DNA of 64,000 bases from JAXGXJ01 sp963829545 (GCA_963829545.1 CAWHIX010000006.1:1-64000), one strand, 5' to 3'. Counted from the stretch's first letter, positions 52,286 through 62,476 are shown. Notes: generated by a model not told the origin, from the letters alone. Translations and numbers: made by a program.

Positions 52286-54100
52286 TCAGCCCAGGGTGGG
52301 GATGCGCACGGTGAAGGTCGACCCCACTCCCTGAGTGCTCTGCAGTTCGACCCGTCCTCCGTGGTATTCGGCCACGTGGCGGACGATGCTCAGGCCCAAG
52401 CCGGTGCCTCCGCTCTGGCGTGAGCGGTCCTTGTCCACTCGGTAGAAGCGCTCGAAGACGCGCTCCTGGTCGGCCATGGGGATGCCGGCTCCGTCGTCCT
52501 CGACGCTCAGCACCGCCCAGGCTCGACCCCACGCATCCTCTTCCGTGCGCGTCGCCAGCCGGATATGTCCGCCTGGTTCGGTGTAGCGCACCGCGTTGTC
52601 GAGCAGGTTGCGCACCAGGGTACGCAAGGCCGGGTCGTCACCCGAGACCATCAGCCCAGACTGGGTCTCGACCGACAGCTCGTGCCGCCGCTCAGCGGCC
52701 TGAGGCCGCACTTCGTCGGCGGCCGCCAGCGCGACGGCGCTGAGGTCGACAGGAACGAAGGCCGGGAGGACAGGGGTCTCGTCACGACCTATCCTGGTAC
52801 TCTGGCTCTCCGCCTCCTCCAGTCGCGAGAGCGTGAGCAGGTCGTTGGTCAGGTCGGTCAGGCGGTCGACCTCCGCAGACAGGCGGGCGATCGACTTCTC
52901 CGCCTGCTCCGGGTCGTCGTGAATGGCGCGGGCCAGGATCTGCGCGGTGAGCGAAAGCCCGGCCAGGGGCGTCTTGAGCTCGTGCGACACGTTGGTGGCG
53001 AAGTCCCGGCGCATCCGCTCCGTGGCCATGCGGACCGTCTCGTCGCGGATCACGAAAAGGGTCTGGCCGGGGCCGGCGCCCGTCGTCGGCAAAGGCACGA
53101 CCTCCACCGTCAACGACCGCGATCCGCCAGGTTGCAGTACCTCGGTGATGGGACCCTCCGCCGCGCGGGCTTTCTCGGCGAGCAGCCCGGCCGGGAAGGA
53201 ACGGGCCGTATGCACGAGAGGCACTCCCTCAGTCCCCTCGAAGCGCGCGCCCAGAATGCGAGCGGCCGCCGGGTTCGCCCGCACGAGCCGACCGCTGCCG
53301 TCTACCAGGAGTACGCCCTCGGTCATCGCCGTGAGCACCCCGCTCGTCCGCTGGGTCTCCTCCGTCAACTCCTGAGCCCTAGCCTCCAATTGGCCGGCCA
53401 TGCTGTTCAGAGAATCGGCCAACTCTCCAAGCTCGTCGCTCCTGTGCACGCTGGTCCTGAAGGAGAAGTCCCCCGAGGCGACGCGAGAGGTCATGAAGCG
53501 CAGCTTCTCGAGCGGTCGGGTTAGAGAGCGGGTAAGGAGATAAGCCACTCCCAGCATGGGTATCAGCAGCGCCGCCCACACGATGAGCGGGATCCGCCAG
53601 GAAGCAGCCAGCATCGAGTCGATGCGACCGGCAGGCAAGGCGGCTCGAAGCACCCCCTCGGACCACTCGGCGTCGCCTGCGGGCAAGGGGGCGGCTACAT
53701 ACACCTCCTCCTGGCCGAGCGTGGCCGACTCGCGCCTTTCTCGACCCTCGTTCCCGGCCAGCGCCTGTCGGACCTCCGGCCGGTCGGCATGGTTGTCGAG
53801 GGTGGTCGGATCGACCTCCGAGTCGGCCAGTACCTCACCGGCGCTGTCGATGAGCGTGAAGCGGACTTCTCCCGCTTCCCCCACCTCCTCAGTGAGGCTC
53901 TGAAGGGCCGCCGGATCGTCGAGCCCGCCCGAAGAGGCTTCCAGCACGGCCGCGTACTGCTGCACCTGCCGGGACATGTCGTCCTGCAACCGGTCGAGAA
54001 ACACCTCGCGGAGTGACACGGCGGTCACTAGAGCGACGATCCCGGCGAACACCAAGGTGGTGAGGGCGAAAGCCAGCGGGAGCTTCCAGCGGATGCGCAT
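52286..54100 (-). CDS. phoR: Phosphate-sensing histidine kinase PhoR
   Basis: A 604-residue membrane kinase beginning MRIRWKLPLAFALTTLVFAG. It has two spans around an extracytoplasmic domain of about 150 residues, a HAMP domain (RPLEKLRFMTSRVASGDFS), a PAS domain, HisKA (RRDFATNVSHELKTPLAGLS, phospho-His) and HATPase (LVRNLLDNAVRYTEPGG, DDGAGIPMADQERVFERFYR, GGTGLGLSIVRHV). The ATG at 54100 overlaps the phoB stop by 4 bp. The adjacent pst operon and Pho box identify it as the phosphate-responsive kinase. Confidence 0.9.
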   Translation of the reverse strand: MRIRWKLPLAFALTTLVFAGIVALVTAVSLREVFLDRLQDDMSRQVQQYAAVLEASSGGLDDPAALQSLTEEVGEAGEVRFTLIDSAGEVLADSEVDPTTLDNHADRPEVRQALAGNEGRERRESATLGQEEVYVAAPLPAGDAEWSEGVLRAALPAGRIDSMLAASWRIPLIVWAALLIPMLGVAYLLTRSLTRPLEKLRFMTSRVASGDFSFRTSVHRSDELGELADSLNSMAGQLEARAQELTEETQRTSGVLTAMTEGVLLVDGSGRLVRANPAAARILGARFEGTEGVPLVHTARSFPAGLLAEKARAAEGPITEVLQPGGSRSLTVEVVPLPTTGAGPGQTLFVIRDETVRMATERMRRDFATNVSHELKTPLAGLSLTAQILARAIHDDPEQAEKSIARLSAEVDRLTDLTNDLLTLSRLEEAESQSTRIGRDETPVLPAFVPVDLSAVALAAADEVRPQAAERRHELSVETQSGLMVSGDDPALRTLVRNLLDNAVRYTEPGGHIRLATRTEEDAWGRAWAVLSVEDDGAGIPMADQERVFERFYRVDKDRSRQSGGTGLGLSIVRHVAEYHGGRVELQSTQGVGSTFTVRIPTLG

Positions 54101-54849
54101 CAGTCCTCCCTTGTCGTATCTGGCCGCAGCCTGTAGCCGAAGCCACGTACCGTCTCCAGGGAGACCGAGGCCTTCGCCTCCTCCAACTTGGCCCGCAGAC
54201 GGCGGATGTGCACGTCGAGGCTGCGCGACGTAGACAGATAGCGCTGCTGCCACACCCGCTCGACGATCTCCTCGCGAGGGAAGAGGTGGCCCGGACGGGA
54301 GAGGAAGAGCAGGAGCAGGTCGTATTCCTTTGGATTGAGAGTGGCCTCGGCATGCGGGGTGCGGATGGTGTGCGTGTCGCGGTCGAGGACCAGATCACCC
54401 GTGCTGAGCGTACCCCCCGCCGCCTCGCTACCCACCACGCTGATCCCGGCCGAGTCGCGCCGGAGGCGGGCCTTCACGCGGGCGAGCAGCACGTCGAGGT
54501 CGAACGGCTTGGTGATGTAGTCATCGGCCCCGGAGTCGAGGCCTTCCACGATGGTCTCTCGCTCGCTGCGGGCCGTCAGCATGATGATGGGCAACCGGGG
54601 CTTGCGCCGGATGATCTCCCTGCTGGCCGTCATGCCGTCCAGCCCGGGCAGCATGAGGTCCATGAGCACCAGGTCCGCATGACGGGTGAGGGCGGTGTGC
54701 AGACCCGAGCGGCCATCGTACTCCTGCAACACTTCGTAGCCTGCGCGGCGCAGGGCGTAGGCGACGGAGTCAGAGATGGTCAGGTCGTCCTCGATGAGGA
54801 GAATGCATTTGGGCTGCTGCTCGATCCGGCTACCTCCCCAGCGTGGCAT
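54100..54849 (-). CDS. phoB: Phosphate response regulator PhoB
   Basis: A 249-residue OmpR-type regulator. The receiver starts CILLIEDDLTISDSVAYALR, with phospho-Asp in LVLMDLMLPGLDG and Lys in DYITKPFDLDVLL. The winged helix has TLNPKEYDLLLLFLSRPGHL, then RSLDVHIRRLRAKLEE and TVRGFGYRLRPD. It is first in phoB-phoR and divergent from pstS, with a Pho box in between at 54869-54884. Confidence 0.92.
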   Translation of the reverse strand: MPRWGGSRIEQQPKCILLIEDDLTISDSVAYALRRAGYEVLQEYDGRSGLHTALTRHADLVLMDLMLPGLDGMTASREIIRRKPRLPIIMLTARSERETIVEGLDSGADDYITKPFDLDVLLARVKARLRRDSAGISVVGSEAAGGTLSTGDLVLDRDTHTIRTPHAEATLNPKEYDLLLLFLSRPGHLFPREEIVERVWQQRYLSTSRSLDVHIRRLRAKLEEAKASVSLETVRGFGYRLRPDTTRED

Positions 54850-54868
54850 CTCGCCAGACGGGACGAGT

Positions 54869-54884
54869 TTAACTTCACTGTAAC
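54869..54884 (+). promoter_or_regulatory. Pho box (11-bp direct repeat)
   Basis: TTAAC (54869-54873) and GTAAC (54880-54884) are spaced by exactly 11 bp, the helical repeat used by PhoB/PhoP-type regulators. It lies between the divergent phoB and pstS starts, 95 bp upstream of pstS. Confidence 0.65.
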
Positions 54885-54979
54885 ACCAAGCACGCGGCGC
54901 CCTAGTAGCCTGGGTATCAAGATGACCATACTTGGGAAAGCAGCAGACGAGGGCGAACGCCGAAGGCGGGGATGAAGAG

Positions 54980-56078
54980 ATGACAGCGCGAACAAGGCTC
55001 GTACGGACTCTCGGTCTCGTTCTGGTGGCTCTGCTGACGATGGCGGTGATGGGCTTTGCCGCCGTGGGCTGCGGCGGCGACTCCTTGCCGAACGCCGGCG
55101 GGCAGGACGGGGGAGCTTTCGGCCGGCCTCAACGGCGCGGGCGCCACGTTCCCCCGGCCTCTCTATATCGAATGGATAGGCGAGTTCCAGGCCGCCAACC
55201 CTGATGTGAAGATCAACTACCAGGGCATCGGCTCTGGGGGCGGCATCGAGCAGTTCACCAAGCTGACGGTCGATTTCGGCGCCTCCGACGCACCCATGGA
55301 CGACGAAGAGATCGCCGCCGCCGAGACGGCCGGCGGCGCGAAAGTGCTGCATATCCCCACGGTCTTCGGCTCGGTGGTTCTCGCCTACAATCTGGGTGAC
55401 GTCTCCGACCTCAAGCTCGATGCGGACACACTCTCGGCCATCTACCTGGGCGAGGTCACCACATGGAACGATCCTCGGCTCGCCGCTCTAAATCCGGGTC
55501 TGAGCCTGCCCGATGAGGCCATCCAGGCCGTGCATCGCTCCGACTCCTCCGGGACCACCAACATCTTCACCAGCTACTTGAGCGAGGTGTCGAGCGCGTT
55601 CGCAGAAGCCGTGGGCCCGGGCAAGGAAGTCCAGTGGCCGTCCGGCGTGGGAGGCCAGGGCAATGACGGCGTGGCCGCCGTGGTCCAGCAGCAAGAGGGG
55701 AGTATCGGCTACGTGGAGCTCTCCTACGCACTCGAGTCCGGATTGCCCATGGTGAGCCTCCAGAACCAAGCGGGCAACTTCGTCACGCCCACCCTGGAAA
55801 CGACTTCTGCGGCTGCGGACGGCGCGACCTTCCCCGCAGACCTCCGTTTTTCGGTATCGAACAGCCCCAACCCCGAAGCCTACCCCATCGTGGGCGCCAC
55901 CTGGATCCTCGCGTACGAGCAGATGGCCGACGCCGCCAAGGTGGCCGCCCTCAAGGCCTGGCTCATCTACTCGCTCACCGAGGGGACCGCGCTCGCCGAG
56001 GAGTTGGGCTACGCTCCGCTGCCCGATTCCCTGCGCGAACTGGCCCTCGCCAAAGTGGACACGATAAGTGCCTTCTGA
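54980..56078 (+). CDS. pstS: Phosphate-binding lipoprotein PstS, one frameshift
   Basis: The phosphate-binding component of the Pst ABC transporter. The signal peptide with lipobox is LVALLTMAVMGFAAVGCGGD. After a frameshift at the G run near 55110 the mature domain starts LSAGLNGAGATFPRPLYIEW and contains INYQGIGSGGGIEQFTKLTVDFG, FGASDAPMDDEE and HRSDSSGTTNIFTSYL, the phosphate-binding residues. The ATG at 54980 follows GGGGATGAAGAG. It overlaps pstC by 11 bp. Confidence 0.93.
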
Positions 56079-57033
56079 GGCTCCCACTCTGACGGAGGAG
56101 GCGCCCTCCCGGAGCCTGTGGCAGCGTAGGGGGAACAGCCGCCGAGCGGACAAGACCTTCGCTACTCTCGCCGCTCTCTGCGGCCTGATGGTGCTGCTGG
56201 TCCTGGCGTGGATGGTCGTCTCTACCACGGGTACGGCGCTGCCGGTCTTCCGCGCGGAGGGCATATCCTTTGTGACCAGTTCGGATTGGGATCCCTCCGA
56301 CGGGCAGTTCGGGGCGCTGGCCTTCATCTACGGCACCATAGTCACCTCTGTCATCGCCCTGGTAATCGCTATTCCGCTGAGCCTGGGCGTAGCCCTCTTC
56401 TTGACCGAGTACTCGCCCAAGCGCCTGCGCGGCCCCATCACCTACGCCGTCGACCTCTTGGCCGCGGTTCCCAGTGTCATCTACGGACTGTGGGGGGTGT
56501 TCGTTCTCCTGCCTCTTTTCCTGCAGCCCACGGCGGAGTTCTTTGCCAAGTACCTGGGCTTCATCCCCATCTTCGCCGGTCCCGGCTCTGGCCTGTCGTA
56601 TTTCGGGGCTGGGGTCATCCTGGCGGTAATGATCACCCCCATCATCAGCTCGCTGACCCGTGAGGTGTTCGCCACCATCCCAAATGCGGACAAGCAGGCT
56701 GCCTACGCCCTGGGGGCCACGCGCTGGGAGATGATCCGCCAATCAGTGCTCCCCCGAGCACGGGCGGGCATCGTGGGGGCGGCCATGCTGGGTCTGGGGA
56801 GGGCCCTGGGGGAGACCATCGCTGTGGCTCTGTTGGTCGGGTCGGCGGCCAAGATCGATCCCTCGATCTTTCGTCCCGGCTACACCATGGCGTCGCTGAT
56901 CGCGAACACCTTCGCAGAGGCCACCGGCGACGGCATCCGAGGGCTGGTGGGTATCGGCGTGGTGCTCTTCGTGATGACCATCATCATCAACATGGCCGCT
57001 CGGGCCATCGTGTGGCGGTTCAACCGGGTATGA
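56068..57033 (+). CDS. pstC: Phosphate ABC transporter permease PstC
   Basis: A 321-residue permease with six spans. The EAA-type loop reads ATIPNADKQAAYALGATRWE followed by MIRQSVLPRARAGIVGA. It starts at GTG 56068 inside the end of pstS and ends overlapping pstA by 4 bp. Spans include LAALCGLMVLLVLAWMVVS, and the C-terminal part has the conserved SLIANTFAEA segment. Confidence 0.93.
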   Translation: MPSEAPTLTEEAPSRSLWQRRGNSRRADKTFATLAALCGLMVLLVLAWMVVSTTGTALPVFRAEGISFVTSSDWDPSDGQFGALAFIYGTIVTSVIALVIAIPLSLGVALFLTEYSPKRLRGPITYAVDLLAAVPSVIYGLWGVFVLLPLFLQPTAEFFAKYLGFIPIFAGPGSGLSYFGAGVILAVMITPIISSLTREVFATIPNADKQAAYALGATRWEMIRQSVLPRARAGIVGAAMLGLGRALGETIAVALLVGSAAKIDPSIFRPGYTMASLIANTFAEATGDGIRGLVGIGVVLFVMTIIINMAARAIVWRFNRV

Positions 57034-58010
57034 GCCCCGACCTGACACCCGGGACCGCTATCGGGGCGCCGGAGATCGCGGATGTCGCAGGCGGTTCCGA
57101 GGCTCTCTCCGCGGAACGTTGGGCCGGCGGAAGCGCGGGCCGGGGAGCGTCCCTACGCGGGTCGCGGCCCAGCCGGCGGAGGGTGTGGCGCAACCGCAGG
57201 AACGCGGCGCTCATCGCCATCGGTCTGGTGCTCACGCTCATCCCTGTTGTCATGATCCTGTTCGAGATCACCAGGAGGGGTCTGGCGACCATGGGCTGGG
57301 AGTTCCTCACCAGTTCCCAGCCTTTCAGCCTCCGTCGGGAAGGCGGCGGCTTTCTCAATGGGCTCATCGGCACGGCGATGATGGTCGCCATCGCGTCGAT
57401 CGTCTCGGTACCGCTGGGCATCCTCGGCGCCGTCTATCTGGTGGAATACGGCAAGAGCAACTGGCTGGCAAGGCTCATCCGCTTCTTCTCCGACGTCATG
57501 ACCGGTGTGCCTTCCATCTTCGTAGGTCTGTTCGTCTACACGGCCCTCGTCATCCCCTTCGGCTTCGGCGCCGTGATGGGGGCTGCCGCGCTGGCTATCA
57601 TCATGATGCCCATCGTGGTCAGGTCGACGGAGGAGATGCTCAAGCTTGTCCCGCTGGAACTCAAGGACGCGAGCTACGCGCTGGGAGCGGCCAAGTGGCA
57701 GACGGTCGTGAAGGTCATCCTGCCCTCCGCTGCCCCGGGGATCACCACCGGGGTCATGCTGTCCATAGCGCGCGCGGCCGGGGAGACCGCTCCCCTCCTG
57801 CTGACGGCGCTGGGTTCCATTCAGCTCACGGCGGCCCTGTGGGGCGAACCGATCCAGGCTCTGCCTCTGGCCATTTTCGACGGAGCCAGGAACCCCTTCG
57901 CAGCGGGCCAGGCGAGGGCGTGGGCCGGAGCGTTGGAACTGCTCATCATCGTGCTGGTGCTGACCGTCGTAGCCCGCGTGCTGTCCTCCCGGAACAGGAT
58001 CAACCGATGA
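57030..58010 (+). CDS. pstA: Phosphate ABC transporter permease PstA
   Basis: A 326-residue permease. After a long polar N-terminus the first span is AALIAIGLVLTLIPVVMILF. The core has GILGAVYLVEYGKSNWLARL, FVYTALVIPFGFGAVMG, STEEMLKLVPLELKDASYAL and the EAA loop GAAKWQTVVKVILPSAAPGI. It overlaps pstC and pyk by 4 bp each, which couples translation. Confidence 0.93.
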   Translation: MSPDLTPGTAIGAPEIADVAGGSEALSAERWAGGSAGRGASLRGSRPSRRRVWRNRRNAALIAIGLVLTLIPVVMILFEITRRGLATMGWEFLTSSQPFSLRREGGGFLNGLIGTAMMVAIASIVSVPLGILGAVYLVEYGKSNWLARLIRFFSDVMTGVPSIFVGLFVYTALVIPFGFGAVMGAAALAIIMMPIVVRSTEEMLKLVPLELKDASYALGAAKWQTVVKVILPSAAPGITTGVMLSIARAAGETAPLLLTALGSIQLTAALWGEPIQALPLAIFDGARNPFAAGQARAWAGALELLIIVLVLTVVARVLSSRNRINR

Positions 58011-59528
58011 GCCCGCTTCCGAACCACAAGACCAGGATCATCTGTACCATCGGACCGGCGTCTCGTGCGCCCGCCACCCTCGAGCGGATGATGCGGAACG
58101 GCATGGACGTGGCCCGCCTCAACCTGGCCCACGGCGACTTCGATACCCACCGTGCCCTGATGGCCGCCGTGCGCGCAGCGGCCGCCAAGACGGGGCGACG
58201 GGTGGCGCTGCTTGCCGATCTGCCTGGGCCGAAACTGCGCGTGGGCACGATCGCGGGCGAGGTCGTCCTGTTGACGCGTGGTCAGTCCGTGCGTCTGGTG
58301 GCCGAGGCCGAAGCCCGCGACATCGGCGGTCCGCGGCGGGTAGCGGGGCCAGAACCGAGGCCGGAGGCGGCCGCGCAGCCGCGGGACTGGCGCTGCCGAG
58401 GCTCCCATCATCCCCCTCACCCTGGCCTCTTTCCCGGCGATGCTGAGGGCGGGCGACGACATCTTCCTCAACGACGGTCTCATCCACCTGCGCCTGCAGG
58501 GCGACGTCGGGCGGCAGGCAGCCGCAGCCCGCGTGGTGGTGGGTGGGGAGCTGCGCTCGCGCGACGGCGTGAGCCTCCCGGGAATCGACCTGGGCATATC
58601 CGCCTTCACCGAACGCGATCGTGAGCTGTTGGCCTTCGCCCTGGCGGAAGGCGTGGACGCGGTTGCGGTGTCGTTCGTGCAGGGACCACAAGACGTGCGC
58701 GCCGTCCGCGATGCCGCGGCGGCGCTGGGGTACGCCCCGTTCATCGTCGCCAAGATCGAGCGCTCCCGGGCCGTGGAGCAGATCGACGCCATCTTGGAGG
58801 TCTGCGACGGGCTCATGGTAGCCCGGGGGGACTTGGGTGTGGAGATACCCATCGAGCGGGTGGCAGTCGCGCAGAAGCGCCTCATCAGCCGCGCGAACGC
58901 CTTCGGCCGGCCGGTGATAACGGCCACCCAGATGCTCGAATCGATGACCGAGAACCGCCGTCCCACGCGGGCGGAGGTCACCGACGTGAGCAACGCCGTG
59001 CTCGACGGCACCGACTGCGTCATGCTGTCGGAGGAGACGGCCATGGGGCAGTTCCCGGTGGAGGCGGTCTCGGTCATGGCCGCGGTGACCTCGACGACCG
59101 AACGCCACCTCCCCGGCACCCAGCGCCCGACAGCCGACGCTACCTCCGTGCGCGGCGTCCTGGCCCAAGAGACCGCGATAACCGCCGAGCGTCTCAACGC
59201 GCGTTATATCCTGGTGCCCACGGAGACCGGCGCGACGGCTCGGGCTATCGCGCGCCTGCGTCCCCGGGCGTGGGTCGTTGCTTTCAGCCCCTGCCAGGAG
59301 ACCTGCCAGCAGTTGCAGTTCTCCCGGGGTGTCTGTCCGGTGTTCGTCCCCGAAGCCGGCGAACAGCCTGCGGCCCCAGCTTGTGGTGAGGTCGACTGGC
59401 ACGCCATCGCCCGGCGCTGGATCACGGTCCAGAAGCTGCGGCCCGGCTTGGCCGTGATGATCCAGGGCAACAATCGCCTGGAAGTCGTCGACCTTCATCA
59501 CACCACTACATCCGACCAGCGAGCATAA
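58007..59528 (+). CDS. pyk: Pyruvate kinase inserted in the pst operon, one frameshift
   Basis: Pyruvate kinase makes ATP and pyruvate from PEP and ADP. It starts KTRIICTIGPASRAPATLER, has MDVARLNLAHGDFDTHR and LADLPGPKLRVG. After a frameshift near 58385 it continues FLNDGLIHLRL, then AVSFVQGPQDVRAVRD, FIVAKIERSRAVEQIDAILE, GLMVARGDLGVEIPIERVAV and VITATQMLESMTENRRPTRA with the K+/Mg2+ and PEP residues, and a C-terminal domain. In NLAHGD the usual Ser of NFSHG is Ala. The ATG overlaps the pstA stop; pstB follows 15 bp later. Confidence 0.93.
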
Positions 59529-59543
59529 GGAGTCGCTTGTCTC

Positions 59544-60380
59544 ATGGAGCTTGACTTACAGAACCGAGCCTCGGCAACGGCGGTGGGGGCTGGTGCGGAG
59601 GCCTCTCCCGTGTTCTCCGTCTCCGATCTCAGCGTGCACTATGGGAAGAACCTCGCCCTCAAAGGCGTGAGCATGGACGTTCGTCCCCGGCGCATCACCG
59701 CCATCATCGGTCCCTCCGGCTGTGGCAAGAGCACGCTCATCCGCTGCTTCAACCGCATGAACGAACTCATCCCCGGAACGCAGGTCTCAGGGGAAGTCCT
59801 CTACCACGGCGAGAACATCTACTCCTCGGGTGTGGATCCTGTGGTGGTGAGGCGGCACATCGGCATGGTGTTCCAGCGTCCCAATCCCTTCCCCAAGTCG
59901 ATCTACGACAACATAGCCTTCGGGGCCAAGATCAACGGCTACAAAGGCGACATGGACGAACTGGTGGAGCGCAGCCTGCGCCGCGCCGCCCTGTGGGACG
60001 AGGTCAAGAATCAACTGAAGAAGAGCGCCCTCGACCTGTCTGGCGGCCAGCAGCAGCGGCTGTGTATCGCTCGGGCCATCGCCGTGGAGCCCGACGTCAT
60101 CCTCATGGACGAGCCGGCCTCAGCCCTGGACCCCATAGCCACCGTGCGCATCGAAGACCTCATGCAGGAACTCAAGCAGGAGTATTCGATCATAATCGTG
60201 ACGCACAACATGCAGCAGGCGGCCCGAGTCTCCGATGAGACGGCGTTTCTCTATACCGAGGTAGACGAGGAGACCTCGGCCCGCTGGGGAATACTGGTGG
60301 AGTTCGGACCCACGAGTCAGATATTCACCAAGCCACGGGACAAACGGACGGAAGACTACGTCTCGGGACGCTTCGGATAA
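59544..60380 (+). CDS. pstB: Phosphate ABC transporter ATPase PstB
   Basis: A 278-residue ATPase. Walker A is IIGPSGCGKSTLIRCFNRMN, the Q-loop is in GMVFQRPNPFPKSIYDNIAF, the signature is LDLSGGQQQRLCIARAIAVE, and Walker B is VILMDEPASALDPIATVRIE, then THNMQQAARVSDETAFLY. The FQRPNPFPKSIYDN motif is specific to PstB. It is 15 bp after pyk and 27 bp before phoU. Confidence 0.96.
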   Translation: MELDLQNRASATAVGAGAEASPVFSVSDLSVHYGKNLALKGVSMDVRPRRITAIIGPSGCGKSTLIRCFNRMNELIPGTQVSGEVLYHGENIYSSGVDPVVVRRHIGMVFQRPNPFPKSIYDNIAFGAKINGYKGDMDELVERSLRRAALWDEVKNQLKKSALDLSGGQQQRLCIARAIAVEPDVILMDEPASALDPIATVRIEDLMQELKQEYSIIIVTHNMQQAARVSDETAFLYTEVDEETSARWGILVEFGPTSQIFTKPRDKRTEDYVSGRFG

Positions 60381-60407
60381 GCGGCGAGAGAAGGACGAGG
60401 AGGCGCC

Positions 60408-61058
60408 ATGCGCGACGCGTTCCATAGAGAGTTGGAGAGTCTCGACCAGGCCATCGTGACCATGGGAGCCCTGGTGGAGCAGAGCACGCAGATGGCCACA
60501 ACAGCCTTGCTGGAGTCGGACCTGGACCTGGCTCGGACCGTGCGCGATGGAGATGAGGCCATCGACGCCATCTTCCTCGACATCGAGAAGCGCTCTCTGG
60601 CGCTGATGGCCCAGCAGGCTCCCGTGGCCGGTGATCTACGTCTCATCGTGGCTATCCTGCGCGTGGTGAACGACCTGGAGAGGGCGGGCGACCTTGCTTA
60701 CAACATCGCCAAGCTCGTGCAGATAGAGGACTTCCGCGAACCCGGTCTGAAGGAGGTCCGTTCGCTGGTGGCCGATATGGGCAGGGAGACCACCCGTCTG
60801 ATGGGCGCCGCCATCGATGCCTGGGCTGCGAAGGACGACAATCTGGCCGCCGACATCGGCCGGCAGGACGATCACCTGGATGGCCTCCACGCCCAGCTGA
60901 TCAAGAAGTTGGTGGAACTGAAGGGTGAGGACGCGTTGGCGCCGGCCATTCGCCTGGCCATGGTGGCGCGTTATTTCGAACGGATCGGCGACCATGCCGT
61001 CAACCTGGGCGAGCGGGTGCGCTACTTCGTGACCGGCGACGAGGAGCACCTGGGCTAA
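60408..61058 (+). CDS. phoU: Phosphate transport regulator PhoU
   Basis: A 216-residue all-helical PhoU with two similar halves, each with an E/DxxxD metal motif. It starts MRDAFHRELESLDQAIVTMG and includes RDGDEAIDAIFLDIEKRSLA, DLRLIVAILRVVNDLERAGD and, in the second half, ARYFERIGDHAVNLGERVRY. PhoU ties PstSCAB to PhoR and prevents over-uptake of phosphate. It is the last gene of the operon; a strong hairpin follows. Confidence 0.95.
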   Translation: MRDAFHRELESLDQAIVTMGALVEQSTQMATTALLESDLDLARTVRDGDEAIDAIFLDIEKRSLALMAQQAPVAGDLRLIVAILRVVNDLERAGDLAYNIAKLVQIEDFREPGLKEVRSLVADMGRETTRLMGAAIDAWAAKDDNLAADIGRQDDHLDGLHAQLIKKLVELKGEDALAPAIRLAMVARYFERIGDHAVNLGERVRYFVTGDEEHLG

Positions 61059-61140
61059 GAGCCTGCTGAAGAACGAGGCCCCGGCTGCCAGAACGCACTA
61101 GGCGGCGCGTAAGCACGTCCTCGGTCGCGACAAAGAGAAG

Positions 61141-61171
61141 CCCGGGGGCGCGCCTGCGGCGCGCCCCCGGG
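61141..61171. terminator. Perfect 13-bp hairpin after phoU
   Basis: CCCGGGGGCGCGC (61141-61153) pairs perfectly with GCGCGCCCCCGGG (61159-61171), loop CTGCG. It lies between the convergent phoU and SLH genes. No T-run. Confidence 0.7.
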
Positions 61172-61224
61172 CCCCATACGTCGTCATTCAATGACAGGCC
61201 ATCGCTCGATGACGTCGCACCCTG

Positions 61225-62476
61225 CTACAGACTCACGCCTTGCTCGGCAGCCATGCTGCGGAACCGGTTCTCCAGAGTGTGCAGGCGGCTGACGTAGCTG
61301 CTGAAGCCGGACACGCCGCGGCCGTAGTACACGGCTGCGAACCTCTCCCAGTCCGGATCGGCGCTGCTCAGGATAGGTACGTAGAAGCCGTCGGCACCCG
61401 CTTTGAGATAGCGGCCGAAGGCGGCCATGCCGATCTGCGGCGAAGCGAACGAGTACCAATCCTTGCCCGCCGCCCAGATCTTCCCGCTGGAGAGAAGTCC
61501 CCAGGGCGTGCCGGCTCCGTGGTAGCGCAGGCAGCCGAAGTTGTAGCTACGGGCCGGCGCGCCGCCCAGCTTGGGGTCGCCCAGCGAAGTCTCGGCAGCC
61601 ATGATGACGAGTTGCGACAGCGCCGGTATCCCGTACCAGCGGGCGTTCTGCACCACCATCTCCCCGGTCACCGGGCTGTTCCGCGGCCGGAAGAGGTAGG
61701 CGTCCATGAAGTCGGCCTGCGCCTTTTCGATCGGGGTCAGGGTGTCGGCGGAGGCATCCGCGCCGACCCCGACATCCGCAGTAGCCTGGGAGGCGGTCCC
61801 TTGCGCTTCGGGGAGCGGCGATACTTCCCTGGCCCACGACCTCGGCCCGGTGCACCACCAGGCAGAACTGCGCCCGGGTGACGTTTGTCACCGGATAGAG
61901 GCGGTCCCCATCTCCGGTGAGAAGCCCCTTCATGACCGCCACGGCCACATGGGGTCGCGCTGCCGGGGAGATGGCGCCCTCGTCATAGAACGGATCTAGT
62001 ACTTCGGCTATCTGACCGTCGGTCAGCTGAAGGGCCTCCTCCTCCCATCCCAGAGAACGCACCACTATGACGGCCATCTGCTGGCGGGATAGAGGAGCGA
62101 AGGGACGAAAGCTCCCATCGGGGAATCCGCTCATCCAGCGGTTCTCCAACGCCGCCTGCACGAAGGGCGCGGCCGCGGGGTCCACATCGGAGAAGTTCGG
62201 GGCGGCGGAAGACGGCTCGACGCCTCTCCAGTTGGTGATGATCTTGGCGGCCTGGCCCCTGCTCACCGGGTCGTCGGGAAGGAAGGTGCCACTCAGAGTA
62301 CCGGAGACGATGTCTTTCGCGACCAGGCTCTCGATGGCTACGTGTGCGGGGTGTGTCTCTGCTACGTCGGGGAAGATGGACGGATGTGCTTGAGCCGCGG
62401 TGGCGGCCGGTCCTCCCAGAAGCACCGCTGCGAGGAGCAGCATCGCCGGGATCGCAAGCCTTATCGTTCGCTTCAT
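61225..62476 (-). CDS. SLH-domain wall protein with lysozyme-like domain, one frameshift
   Basis: A secreted protein of about 417 residues. The signal peptide is MKRTIRLAIPAMLLLAAVLL ending ATAAQA. Three SLH domains follow (FPDVAETHPAHVAIESLVAK, FSDVDPAAAPFVQAALENRW, and a third ending TNVTRAQFCLVV), which bind secondary wall polymer. After a frameshift near 61800 comes a glucosaminidase/lysozyme-like domain with the catalytic-type Glu in QLVIMAAETSLGD, then YNFGCLRYHGAGTPWG and AAFGRYLKAGADGFYV. It probably trims or anchors to the cell wall. A clear GAGG ribosome site precedes the ATG at 62476. Confidence 0.85.
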
